DNA of 64,000 nucleotides from Marasmius tenuissimus (Eukaryota; Basidiomycota; Agaricomycetes; Agaricales; Marasmiaceae): the NCBI GenBank assembly GCA_029532415.1, contig JAQOTA010000051.1, positions 186,001 to 250,000 on the forward strand, in the 5' to 3' direction. The position numbers and the translations under genes were made by a program. Every line of letters begins with the position of its first letter. The stretch's first letter is position 1. Positions 35,706-47,465 of the stretch are shown here, in pieces. Under the pieces are notes generated by a model, which was given only the letters and a program-made list of their open reading frames with translations, was not told where the DNA came from and searched no databases.

Positions 35706-37780
35706 TTACTCCCCGCTCGCCATTCTCTACCTACTGAATTTAACCGTCCACGCCCACGCCTACCATCCATCCTCCGTGTTTACGCTTCTTGGTCGCCCTC
35801 CAATCCTCCCTTTTGATGGTGGAGTACCCCTAGCTCCTCAACAATATCGTGGAACGTGCCAGCTGCTCGCTCTCGGCAGCACGAGTATGACCCCGCTATG
35901 CACCCACCGTCACTTTCATAGCATGGCTGGTCCAGTGACGATCGTGTAGATGCATATGTATCTCAGCGCTCCCCGGTCCCCAACTCGATAACTTCTGAGG
36001 ACTTCGATGTCCCGATTTCGTACGATTTGTTGTGGTACATCTTCATTCCTCTCATCCGACCAGACCCTTCGGTATAACTCGTACTTCCTGGTTTTTGAGC
36101 CCTCGGCTCACGCATCCACTTCTAAATCGTAGACTGTAGATAGCAACGTACTATAGTTGCACTCCAGAATTTATATATTCAGATACAGGTTCTCAATGTA
36201 TCAATGTGTCGTGATGAATCTTGGTACAGGTGGCAACACCCTAAAGATTGGGCGCACCGCACGGTGGTACGTCCTGTGGTACGCCGCACGCGACACGGAA
36301 GCCCAATGACGATGCAAGAGGCTCGTTCCGCTAGTCGAGGGCTGCTAAGTGGCTCGAGCTCATTTGTTCCTCATCGGAGGAAACTCAAAGGAGGGTCCGA
36401 GTGAGGCTTGTGGGTCCATATGTATGCTACATATCGATCGTGATTTTCTGACTTCCATTTTTTCCGTCATGCGCTGGGGGATGCAAGTCGCTCAAGTATT
36501 ATGAGAGTACAGTACGGGAAGTACACGAATGATAGGCTGCCAATTTACGGTATGGTGAGTTATCATACCAGGTTCTGGGAGATGATAAAAACATGTAGCA
36601 TCGAAATGCTACTTGCGAGATGAATCTACAGCCAAAAAGGTCTAGCTCTGCCACGGTGGCTCTCTGCCTCTTCAGACGTCCCATTTGTGCAGACTTCGAC
36701 CATAAGATCCGCGGTATCCCAGTCTTTACCGCCGTAGGAGCTCCCATGATGAGGGATCGGCAGCTCTGCCAAAGTGTTGAGAACAGAGGGTCGAGCATAG
36801 TCGTAAAGCAGTGTTTCCAGAAGGCCAGGTACGTCTAGATCTATCAAACTAATGAGCACTCCGAAGTGCGACTGAGGGCCCAAGAGAACTCACCTCAAGC
36901 CTCGTTATCACCACACCGTAGTACCATACACGGGTGACCTTTCACCCTCGTCAGTGACCTCTGCCTCTCTCTTTACGCTCTCAACAACTTGGGGAATGGC
37001 ACTGCGCCCCTGGACCGCAAGCTAAAAATCGTTACTGCGAATTCTACCAGGCAAGGGTTAGTGGCGCGTCAAAAAAAAATGTCGAGGGCCAGATAACCCA
37101 CCATCATCGCATCGTCCTCAAGAACACTTTCCCCCCAGACTCGGACTTGTCCTGGCCTCTTTTCTCGACGGCCAACTTCATCGAATCATGATGCCGCTCT
37201 TTCATGACGACAATGAGGTACCAATAGCGAAGATTGGACTAGGGAAAGAAATGGAGCTTCCGTAGTATTGGTCTGGCTCCGCAAGCGAGTCCTGAAGGCA
37301 CTCGAGAGTTCGGATTCCAATATGCCTTGGACGACGAGTTCTGATATGAAAATGAGAGGACCGTACGTGAAAAAATAGGAATCAGCACATACCTCTTTGT
37401 CCAAAAGTTTAACTTTGACGTCCGAGTCGTACAGCGTCTGCTCGCCGAACCCCACCGGCCGCCACAAGGACGGTTTCATTGGGTGTGAGCTCCTATCGCT
37501 GCGTCGCAAGATGTTCTCGATCTCGTCTCCCGAGGATAAGAAGCAACCGGGGGTTCCTTTCGAATAATGACGACTCCCGACTTCCACTTGGTGCAGCAAA
37601 ACATGCACCCCCTCCATGGCAGAGACCGATCCTTCGACGGCAATATCGATAATCGTCCTGAGGAAAAGAATGATATGCCAGCGTAGATATTTCGGACTTG
37701 TACTGTGTATTCCTGAGCTCGTTGGAACGGTAAGGTCCAGGGACCAGCGTGCATCAGCTCAAGTCCCCCAAACCCGACAA
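35706..37780. repeat. Module P, copy 2
   Basis: This is the counterpart of 1-2080. The first 1.1 kb is nearly identical, with only scattered single-base changes, then similarity falls. Here P leads directly into an aldo-keto reductase 3' relic (S) rather than into Q. Confidence 0.8.
37190..37620 (-). pseudogene. Unrecognised two-exon relic, second copy
   Basis: This is the counterpart of the relic at 1390-1870. The first exon ends LLDKE at a GTATGT donor, the acceptor is ATATCAG, and the second exon has a stop after LHFFP before YLIVVMKERHHDS. Decayed. Confidence 0.3.
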
Positions 37781-38400
37781 TCAAAGTGGAAAGGCTGCCT
37801 CGACAGAGAATATGATCGCTTGTCGGTTGTCTATTCGCCTGATCGAGTATCGAGGAGACGTGCAAGCCTGAGAGTACCAGTAGCGGATCCCACCAAATCG
37901 GTATGCAGGTATTCCCCGTTCCTGGAGATAGTTGGAGGTCAATTCAGGGGCATAAACGGCCGATTGCACATACGAACCTCTTCACGATGCAACAACAAAA
38001 ATTCTTTTTGCATCACAGAATTCATCAATCCATTCCGCCCAGCGACTCCGAAATGGTGAAGTTCGTTACGTAAATGAGGGAGTGGGAGTTTACCCACTTG
38101 AACGAACGAGACCATGCAATGCCTTCATCGTCCCTTGTGCGGAGGTGTGGCGGTCACGAAAGTGAGTTCGTAGAAGATCGATATGGGATGCCTTCGGATG
38201 CTCGGGCGAGCCGTCCACTGCGTTGAAGATGGCAGTACGAGAAAAGCCTCTCTGGTTGTGCATACGTTGGCCAGCATGGGCCCTGACACCAGGTTCATCA
38301 GCGACGAGTCCATAACATTCCACGGCGGTAGTTACTTGGATTCGGGGGAGGTTGTGCCAGATTGCTGGTCGAAGACAAATGGCGAATTCTTCGTGTTCAG
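37780..38400 (-). pseudogene. Aldo-keto reductase 3' relic (S module, copy 2)
   Basis: This is the clearest S copy. One minus-strand frame runs CYGLVADEPGVRAHAGQ, NQRGFSRTAIFNAVD, HIDLLRTHFRDRHT and MKALHGLV in the order of the enzyme family (KCYGLVADEP..., GLSRTAIFNAV, YIDLLQIHRFD, ETMKALHDLV). After damage comes GRNGLMNSVMQKEF, then an intron and ERGIPAYRFGG (family EREMIPYCRFNG). The KC-type lysine is replaced (VECYG). No N-terminal half is attached. Non-functional. Confidence 0.75.
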
Positions 38401-38599
38401 GTAACGTCCAATGCCCGTTTTCCTGAGCGAAGTGGTGTGTATGCAACATGTCGCTCCTTGGAGATATCGCGTTGTGAGTACAAGGCCGGGTCGGAGGCAA
38501 CGTCTACTCGCACACATTTCAGGTCCGACCACAGTGTCAAGTCACTCTTCTGAAAGGTGGAGAGTGTCGACGACATTCATAGATTCCGTAGCTTTGAAC

Positions 38600-39560
38600 C
38601 TGAACGATCGTGAATTAGGCGATATGAACGGATTTCGAATATCCAACGAACCTCAGGGATCAGGAGAATCAGCATCCCTGCACGGCTACTGCAAAAAAGC
38701 TGAACCATCAATCCTGGGGGTGGGTTGGTTTCTGAAATCGGCATATTGGGTCGTTTTGAGGGCCAGAAGGTTCTTCAACTTCAGGAAGGCACCTCGCACA
38801 GAACAAGCACATCTTTGACGCTGCTTGCGAAGATAGTGACCGGTGGATCGATGTGGCTTCAATCAAATGTTTCGAGGAGGATAGGGGGGACATCCGGGAT
38901 CTGCTTTGCACGTCGGTCAGAACAGCGATACACAGTAAAAGAGTTGCAAGCCACAAGCACCTTGATTCCTCCTCCTTTCAACACATTCTTTGTAGCTCTC
39001 CACAATGATGGGTCAATCAGGATGGCGATAACTGATCTGGTACGTGGTTTAGATGTAATAGACACGAACGGACACGGCAAACTGACACTCACCCAGCATC
39101 TGATGCAACATTGCTCAGAAGGAACGTGAAAGACCATATTAAAGGATCGTTTGAGACCAACGACACTGCAGAAAATTCCGATGTGAAACGTCAAACGCGA
39201 ATTCACTGCCGTTACGATTGCTACGCACCTTGCGAGAAACTAGCCCACCGAGATGCATCGGGAACCTTCCAATTGTACTGGATCATCGTCCTGGGTCGCT
39301 TCAAAGTCGAACTGTTGATTTTCATTCCATTTTCATTCTGTTTGGCCTCATTCGAGAGCGTCGCGCCTTTAAGCCTGGAAGACCGAAGATAGGTTGTGAT
39401 ATTTTTTCCCGGCTCTGGTGTCTTGAAAGTTATTGAGTGAGATCCAAAGCCAGAATAACGCGATACGCACGATAATATACACCACAGACTTTGTCACAAA
39501 GCATCTCTGACCGTCGGGTGTCCACTGAAGGCATCTTGATCATGATGATGGTGAGTTGAG
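38600..39560. repeat. Module T, copy 3
   Basis: This is the counterpart of 13950-14900 and 51200-52150. The + strand reading VALHNDGSIRMAITDLVRGL is best preserved here but breaks soon after. Unrecognised. Confidence 0.55.
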
Positions 39561-40830
39561 AATGCTTGGGATGTTTATACACGAGTAAGATGCTGGTGAG
39601 AGGTTTGCGGTTAACGGAGAGGTCGTTATATTGATGGTTAGCGGTGTATACGAGTCAGTGTGAGGTGAACATGGTGGTTGCGGTCGAGACTCGAGACGTT
39701 GTCAACCTCCCAGTCGGAAGTAACGTGATCCAAATTTGCAAGCGGTTCTTCCAGGCGTCGACAGGCTCAATTTTCCATGTTGTCATTGTCTGTCGAGAAG
39801 TAATCGGAGTCTCGAGCTCGCAGTCCAGATATAATTGTTATATCAACCTTCAATCACTTCGGAAGATGGCCAAGTACATCCCCACTCGCAGGCTCCTCTC
39901 ACCTCACACCTTTCCCCCTCGCTACATCCTCGTGCACGACACCTCAAGGAAGACTGGTTAATAAATATGGCCGCCAGACATATCGGACTTTTTTACAGGA
40001 AACATGTCTATCCGCCGCATCCACCACGCTCTACCAGTACCTCCGCATGCCAAAAGCCTCACTGCATCCCTCACCAAACTATTCCGAATCTCCAGTACTT
40101 TGAAATCCCGAAGCTTATAAATTTGATCTCCTGGTCGTAACTCTCTGCATAGGATCCTCCTCGTCTGATGGGAAATAATGGTCCACGTTATCGTTCTCGA
40201 GGTAACACCCACATCTCACAAACGGTGTTACCAGTTGGACTCAAGCCTTGATATAGATACTCTATGCCTAGCCATACTACCGGCCAACCGTTCTCCTCTC
40301 GCAAACCGCCCTCACGCTTCTCTACCTGACTCTGTCATCGCCTTGGACGCCTCGATCCTTCCTACGTCATCAAATTCTCTTCAATACCTCTTTCATCATC
40401 ATTCTCGTTCATGACAATTGCCTATACCCTGCCCACCCTCGACGCCTTCGAACTCTCCGCCAACAATCTCACAGAACTCTATGAAATTCAAACGAGCCTC
40501 CTCGATACTTCAAACCCAAGCCCCAATCACATCACTCTCTTGACAACCTCAGCGCTGTTTGCCTCATGAACGAAGCGCCGCGACCACCAGGCTCGTCAAC
40601 TCTTCCATTACATCCCTTTATTGCCGGGTCCTACGTTGCCTCAACCTCAACCCAACTCCACCTCGCCACAACCTATTGCCAACGATTCGGCGAACCAGCC
40701 CACTCCCTCGGTTACGTTTTACACGGATCCACTCGCTCTATGCTCAATGTCCCGTTCTCCTATTGAATTCTGCCTCATGATGAAAGGGTTGGACCTTGAG
40801 CATTCTCGTCTCTCATCAGCAATATCTCAA
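39560..40830. repeat. Module U, copy 3
   Basis: Very close to the U copy before G2 (14900-16160), including long identical stretches such as 40130-40300. The unrecognised frame is broken by a frameshift and a small deletion near 40520. The TTACAGCCC insertion site near 39960 is empty. Confidence 0.6.
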
Positions 40831-40835
40831 CCACT

Positions 40836-41370
40836 ATGTCAGAACTGGTCGCATACCGCCGTTTAGGAGCAACAGGACCCTAGATATTCATTCCGTTGTG
40901 AGTACTCCACTCAGTGGATGATTCGTGGAACCTATACTGACTGGCATCCTCGCAGTCAGGACCGATGTTGATGAGCTTCGGTTCACCCGACTTCCGAGTG
41001 GAACGTGCGTGTTTGAACAACAGAGAGTTAACTGGGCATGTGCCGATCGTTACGCGCAATCCATGGGTGAAGAACAATCTCTCGAAATCTCAAAGGCTGC
41101 TTAGGATTGAGGAATCAACATGATCAATACAGAAGTCGGAGCACATTATTTGCATTGAAGGTGAGTAGTCGCTTGGAATGTGTAGTATCTCAGGATCACT
41201 CATTTTCAACCAATAATTTAGTACAACTACCCCAACACCAAGTGATTATCGCTTCGAGATGCTACGGGCTCGTTTGGCATCAGGGCTTACGCTGACCCAA
41301 GTTTGCACGACCGTAGGCATTACCTCGACCAGAGAGCTATATCAAAACGCCGGCGGGTTAGATTATTTTA
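40836..41370 (+). pseudogene. Aldo-keto reductase 5' relic next to G4
   Basis: The ATG at 40836 starts MSELVAYRRLGATGP, followed at once by a stop, the same lesion as in the copy before G2. TAG and TGA codons also interrupt the AAWDRGIN motif in both. The shared lesions show these two copies share a recent ancestor. After the last intron YNYPNTK-like residues lead to VIIASRCYGLV. Non-functional. Confidence 0.65.
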
Positions 41371-41611
41371 CAGTAGTTTACCTACTTGTGCTGTGTAATA
41401 TAGCAGAGTCGGTCGAACTATCATCTTTCATCTTTCATCTTTTGTCGACTCAAGCTCTCTCGAGCAATCCTTGAGGCTCAGTCGGGGTCCCCTACATACC
41501 CATTCGTAGCAAAATCCCGGTCTTCAAAACTGTGCGGTATGTTCCAAGTAACGCTTCAAATGTAATAAATACAGTAACATGCACGGTAAATAATGTGAAT
41601 TCAAGTCTCCA

Positions 41612-44600
41612 TTACACATTCTTGTCGGCGTCGGGTCCTCCCACCGCTGTCCCCTGCATAGAGCCACTTGCACTACCACTCGCAAAATTCTCGGTTGCTA
41701 CCGGTTGCTTTGGAATATTTTCCTGTTCTGCATCCTCAACAAGTGCACCTCGTTCATCAACTTCTCCAGGCCCAGGCTGCGGGGATGGTTTCAAACCAGA
41801 GCGGCCCTCCATCTGCTCGTCGCGGTCTACCTCTCCAGTATCTGTAATGTCTCTCGAGCTACCACCGGAGTCCTCTGCCTGTGCTTCCGGTTGCGGTGGA
41901 CTTTCACGAGGAGCGGGGGGGTCGATACCTTCGTGGAATATGTGCTTGAATTGATCTGGTGGCAGCTCTGGACGAGCCGCTCTAACCCGCGCTATGGCAT
42001 CTCGCCAGCCTGAAGTTTGATGACGATAGAAAAGCCATTCGTAAGTTCCCCGTTCCTCCGCCAAACGATTATTCACGAAGGTTATAAGCTCCAGCCCTGC
42101 TGAAGACATCACAAGCGGCGAGATCTTTGATTCGCCAGGGCAGTGGGATGATTCGGCATCGGATTGGGGACACTCGTTGATATGCTTTGATAGAATTTCA
42201 ACGAGTTCCTCCTTGTGCCACTCCCTTGCACCACCCCAATCTCCACTGAATGAACCCAGATATCCAAAGTCAATCTCGGGATCTGTGGGAGATAGACTAT
42301 TCAACGTCTTCCTGAGCTTTGAAAGTGGGAGGGAGAAACGGCCGGGGATAACACCGAAGTGGTTTTCGGGAGGTTCGTGCACGCGTCGTACGATATCCAT
42401 TGCCTCCATCCAATCCACGGGAGCCTTTTCCCAAGTAAGAAATTTTTTATAGATACCCCTTTCAAGGATAGTGATATGCACCTTGGACAGAATTTTGCGA
42501 CCAGTAGCTGATCTAACAAACGGGGAAGTAGTGGTTGCTGCGGGTAGATGGAGAGCATAATCTGGCGAAGACGCAATGATATACGGAGCCAAATCCTCCA
42601 TCAAAGTTGCCCAATAGTCATTTGAGGTCGCTGGGTTCTGTGCTATCTCTGTGTAGAAAGTTCCCCAAAGCCGATCACATAGATCATTGTCTGGAATCGT
42701 ATCAATGCCTTTGAAAGGGGTGGAGAAGGGAGATAGAGAATCTTGGCCACTGCAACTCCCGCCATTCATTGACACATGGGTCCAATGGAGAAGGTGCTTG
42801 AAATGCCCCGTTTGTCTTTCGATGGCAAGGAAATTATGCTTTGCACGCGTCAGATGATCTTCAATGCCACCTGGAGGGAGATTGGGATCAAGTGCCGCCT
42901 CAATGTCACCAACAGTCCACTTCCTCCCCGGGAGAAAGAACCATTGGTCAAGGACAGCAGGCATAACAAGATGCAGGGGAATCTTTGACAGGATATTCCC
43001 AAGATGGGGAATCATGTGTGGGCTGTCTCGGAGCTCTGCAACGAGCCAGCGGAATGCCTCGAGTTCATAGAAAGGAGGGGCGAGGTCAATGCTTGAACAT
43101 TGGAGGAGTTCAAGATCGACAGATGACCAATCTGAGAGACTATTTATTATTTCTCCGAAGGTCGACATTGAGCGTCTGAAATTGTGATAGGCAGAATCGG
43201 TAATCCAATCCCTATAATAAAGAAACAATGCCACACGGCGCAGGGGACTGAGGATGAGAGAGATAAATCTCAAGACTTGGAATACAGCCCATGCCTGGGG
43301 CGATTTGTAGGGGCATATGTATTCCATGGGAGGTAGTGTCATGATGAAATCAACAGGCGAAAGGAAATGTTGAGAATATTCAGTGCGAGTTTGCATCTGT
43401 CTGAGCTCCCATGTAACTTGTCGTGCCTGTCGAATAACATCAACAGTGGGGATGATCGTAGTTCCAAAGTAGAAGGCAGCAGCAAATGCAACAACAGCCG
43501 TCGAAATTTTGAACAGGACTGGCTGTCGTGTCCGCAAAAGCTCCAGCAGCCCAGCAAGAAAGAGGAAGAGTGCAAATTCGAGTAGCATTGGAAGGGAAGC
43601 AAGGATCATTGGGACACGCCACTTCTCCAGGCTCTTATTTCGGAGCCACCGAAGCGCAAGTGCTTCAGACGGTGTGCGTGTGTGGGTATGCCGGCGATGC
43701 TCTCGGAGCCACTGTTTACAGAGAAGAGCAAACAGGGCATCGACGAGAGCGAGGATGAGGCTCAGGAACCATAGTATGTTGATTGCGACATCGGATGACG
43801 ATACTTCAAACTCGTCAGGCTCAGGTATTGAGCTACCGTTCAACTGCCGAGATATCTGCTTCAGCATTACGACAGTAGTGTCTTCTGGTGCTTCTTGGAG
43901 CCATTGATACGATTCGATAGTGAAGGCGGTAACGACCGCGGAAAAGAGACCAGCCTGACACATGAGAGAAGGGCTTCAGTCTTTTGAAGATTCTGAGATG
44001 ATATGTACGTACGAAGACCAGTAAGGTGTCGATATCATCTTTCCATCCTCCAACGAGTCCATCATCCAGCGCAGTGACCTCCTTCATGACGACCTCCCAA
44101 GATTTCTCAATATCTGCGGGTTTGATTGGAATATCCTTAACACGAGTGACGATTGAGCATTCACGACTCAAACTTGGCTATTGGTAGAATACTCACCGAG
44201 GCCTCTTTAGGTGTATCTTGGTTTCCCGTGGAGTTATTGTCCTTCGTTCCATCCAGCGGGGCCTTCTCCGTTACTTCTGGAGCCTGAGAAGTGATTGAGC
44301 AAACTCTGATGTATGGCGGCGCTGGCAAAACTTTACCGTGTTCGCCTTATCCTTGCCCTTATCCTTGTCTGCGGCGCGAGGCAAGACCTCCTCTTTGGCG
44401 CTCGTAGAACCCTGTGTAAAAGTGAATGTTTAAGGCCCAGTTTGCATCGATGTAGATGATTGCTCAGCTCACCGACGGTGCTTTATCTTCTTGCGCCTCC
44501 GGCTTTGTTACAAGTTCAGAATCCCCGGGCCCGATCTTGACCAAATTTAGAGAGGTTATTTGACATGGACTAGTTATACAGGTGTGTTGCTCACTGGCTC

Positions 44601-44913
44601 AGGAGTTCCTTCCCGGTGAGGTTCATCTTCCGTGGGCTGCATAACGGAGTGCTGTAATGGCAGGCTGTTGAGTGATGCAAACGGGCGAAGATTCCATTCA
44701 GAGCCCTACCAGAGAGACATCTTCCCGTGGTGACTGAGGTTTGTCAGATGGTGGAGACCGTGAGCGCTGTAAAAACACCACAGAGAACACAATATTGAGC
44801 TATGAGGCCGAGCTCCAGGAAGTATAACTTTAGAAACCCACCTGAGTTCGCGAGGAAGTCGATTTCCTTGAGCTACGAGTTCTTTTCCTGACCGGAGGGG
44901 TGTCTGAAGACAT
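41612..44913 (-). CDS. DUF6535 membrane protein G4 (8 exons, 958 aa), mosaic
   Basis: Exons on the minus strand: 44913-44842, 44764-44708, 44651-44595, 44535-44473, 44411-44337, 44283-44197, 44135-44013, 43954-41612. Introns are 53-77 bases, GT-AG, phase 0. The start is ATG of MSSDTPPVRKR, with A at -3. Exons 1-7 are almost the same as in G5. From 43936 down to about 43283 exon 8 is indistinguishable from G2. About 42960-42465 is G1-like (HWTHVSMNGGS, TGHFKHLLHW). The last part and the tail (GGPDADKNV) are G2-like again. The frame is intact throughout. Four hydrophobic segments start near residue 171. The apparent start MCQ at 43963 lies in intron 7. Function is unknown. Confidence 0.9.
43283..43936. 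repeat. Tract identical to 18578-19231 in G2
   Basis: The right border is sharp. At 43937 the sequence switches from G2-like to G5-like within a few bases (CCGCGGAAAAGAG against CTGCAGAGAAAAG in G2). Confidence 0.8.
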
Positions 44914-45240
44914 GGTACGAGAGAGAGCTGCTGGCAACGTGCACCTGGCATGCACTGAGCGGCGTTACGCAGCTAGCATAGCACAACTTGAACAATTCAG
45001 AAGATAGAAGATCGATAGATAGATCGATATAGATGAGCCTGGGGAACGTGCAAAGCAGCAAACGAGCTACTGTCCCACGACAATAGATGTGGGCGCTTGC
45101 CCAACGCGCGCCAGAGTCGGACTGCTCTCTGTTCTGAACGACCGACTTGTCAATAAGCTTCTACACGCTCCTTTTTGACTTGACCATTTTTTTCACGCAT
45201 TCTACTATATACGGGTCTATTGCCAATAGCAACGGCGATG
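44914..45240. other. 5' flank of G4 with GATA-type microsatellite
   Basis: A run of GATAGAAGATCGATAGATAG type lies at about 44998-45034. A reduced palindrome GTTCTGAAC at about 45132-45140 corresponds to the 22-base palindrome of G2 and G3. The G5 flank is alike. This interval is probably shared by two divergent transcripts. Confidence 0.4.
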
Positions 45241-46350
45241 GAGAGTCACTGACCGTCGTCTTTGTCGTCTGGCTCAAGCTCTGCATCCTCAACTCACGAA
45301 TCACCAACGACCGCAGCATCTTCGAGCACCGCCGAACGGCCTCTCTCCTCTACAGATTATCTTCAAGATCTGTCACATCGAAATACCATTTCAGGCCCGC
45401 CATACCCGCATAATCTCTTCTCCAATCTCCAGGTTCTTTCCTACTCCAGTGCGGACACCTTCCAGTTCTGCTTCACGCCCACCTCAAGTAACTCACCTCG
45501 AAGCAAGATCGAACAAAGTACAGTCTTTGTTCCTCAATCACAACTTGGCCCATCAAAAACCCACATCTATCACTCGACACAATACCACAAAACTTGCCCA
45601 CATGCACCTCTGATCCATCGCTCGGAACTGTGGTTCAGCGATGGGAACATCGGATTGATTGCTGAGCATTCAAGGTTCATTGTGGACGACTCAAATGATC
45701 ATCGGAGGTATTCGCTGGGATGTTCGAGGTTCTTCAGCCTACGGACATGAAGATCGTCGCGGAGGAACTGGAGGGTCGTCAAGACGTTGAAATGGCACAC
45801 GATAGGGCGGATGACGTCTACTGCTTCCTCAGGTCGCTGTTGACGAACTGTATACTCTTCTATTCCCCTACTGCCACCGGTCCTGACAATGTCCATAGGC
45901 ACTTCGTGAAGAGACGCCGAGGAAGCTCATTTCCTTCCCTTTCGAGCACGCTTCACCATTCGACAGAATACATTCTCGATCAATTGCCAGCACCTCGATT
46001 TACTTTCACCGCTCCGAATGCTCCTTCACTCGCTCGGCCTTCTGCTGGAAAGCGATCGATACACCAGTCAGATTTTCCCCTCGAGATGTCCTGTTCAGCT
46101 CAGGCTCACTCACGAAGTCAGCCGCTGGTCCCGCCCGACAGGTTCCTTCATCACATCAATCTCTCAAGCTGCCGCCGCGAGGATAACCTCACCACAGCCG
46201 TCTTTCGTTTGGAACCGAAACAAATAGTGTCCCCGTACCGTCGGTGTCGGAGCCTCTATACCTCTCCAACTCCAGCTGCACACAAATCTCGATGTAGGGA
46301 AGATGGCATCCGGGATGGTGGCGATATAGGTCCAGGATAGCAAGTGAATG
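45240..46350 (+). pseudogene. BTB/POZ-domain-like relic (W module, copy 1)
   Basis: On the + strand, after a Ser/Thr-rich leader (SSGSSSASSTHESPT), the frame reads SELWFSDGNIGLIAEHSRFIV, and in a second frame SSEVFAGMFEV, PTDMKIVAEELEGRQDVEMA and ADDVYCFLRSLL. This order matches BTB proteins of Agaricomycetes, in which an (S/D).(L/F)W..DGNI..... opening is followed by F.VH..IL...S.VF.DMF and later DV..FL..LY. At least one frameshift near 45690 splits the domain, and no intact frame follows. It is divergent from G4. The assignment rests on remembered family patterns. Confidence 0.5.
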
Positions 46351-46509
46351 CGGGGACTTGGTCAATGGAACGACTGAACCTGGGTGCACACCCAGCCGAG
46401 GATATTGTATGGTGGTTCGTCGCGACGGGGGGAAGTATTCGGAGTTCAGGAAAGGATTGAACACTTTGATTGTCTACACACGTCGTCGGTTCGGTATTCC
46501 ATTGGAGGC

Positions 46510-47465
46510 TTTGAGAGGACTTTGCTGACTCGTTGGCTTTCGACAGGAGACCGAGAACATGAAATAAGAGGATCAAGTTGTAGTAAGCGGCAGGAAGCCT
46601 TGCACCGCTGTTTGTTGGGTTGTTCTCGGTGGCTGGTTTCACTGTATATGCACCAGATTCAAAAATATAGCAATGTCATTATGTATTTTCCAAACGACAT
46701 CTGAAAATATGAGAGAAAGGATGGATGGTGTGTCGGGCTGCAGCTACTTTGCGACGAAGGAACGAGACGCGTCATGTTACAGCCCTTTGCGAAATAGAAA
46801 AATAGAATCGGTAAACGTAGACGGTGGCTCGGCCCATTCGATGGGTGTTTCGGACGTTTTACGGGAGAGGGCAAAGTGTGTTTGAGGGATGATTGCAGGT
46901 GACTTTGGACGTGTTTGATGCGGTTTTGGAGATGTTTGATGTGGCTTTGGGGATATGGAGGTGTTTGAGGTGGATTTGGAGATGTTGGGAGGTGGGGTCG
47001 GAGGTGTTTAGAGCGGGTTGTATCTCTCCCCCTTGCTCAGCCAGACGCAGCCATGCAAGGCCTCCAAATACGCTTAGGAAGATTGCTTTGATGGGCAGAG
47101 TGACGGTGACGAGGTTTGCAGAGGGTGGCGGTAGCGTGTATGTATGGGAAGAGGAAGATGTGTGGTCACATCCGAACATCACCTGGCGTCCGCGTCAGTA
47201 AGGATGGCGGAAAACCAACTTGGAGGTCACTGGAGGCGCTCCTGATGGGGTGATAGCGATGACCTTGCTACTTATATCATTCGTGGCCGTGGACGAATAC
47301 GAGGGGTGGAGTCATGTCCTGTGGGAGATGACTCGGATTGCGGAGAGACTACATGAGAGGACGGGACGTTGGGTATATCGAGCCATCTTGTGTGGACACA
47401 ATTCGGAGCTTCATTAATCATTACTGGCGTCATCTTGATTCCCATAGGTCTGGTCTCCAGACGCC
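46510..47465. repeat. Near-identical tract shared with 59460-60415
   Basis: By eye I count two mismatches in about 910 bases between 46554-47465 and 59504-60415. Sequence just outside differs much more, and at 47465 this copy has an extra 15 bases. The tract spans the end of module W, the TTACAGCCC element and the start of module R. Confidence 0.85.
46777..47022. mobile_element. TTACAGCCC-ended MITE-like element, copy 1
   Basis: It begins TTACAGCCCTTTGCG and ends with a worn inverted copy (GGGTTGTA). Its interior matches, in inverted orientation, the element at 52602-52917, including the ACGTAGACGGTGGCTC core and a 21-base-period minisatellite (about 46898-47010, units like GTTTTGGAGATGTTTGAT). 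No transposase is coded. Size and termini suit a non-autonomous DNA transposon. Target duplication is not clear here. Confidence 0.55.

Noticed and set aside
1..37780. The two P modules as long terminal repeats of a giant element
   Set aside because: The interval contains multi-exon host-type genes and tandem modules, with no reverse transcriptase, integrase or primer-binding site seen.
46898..47010. 21-base repeats as a CRISPR array
   Set aside because: The units are contiguous, imperfect and without unique spacers, in a fungal genome. They form a minisatellite.
46859..47182. 107-codon minus-strand frame identical in two places (also 59809-60132) as a conserved protein
   Set aside because: The identity comes from the near-identical DNA tract as a whole. 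The frame consists largely of the 21-base minisatellite and part of a MITE-like element.
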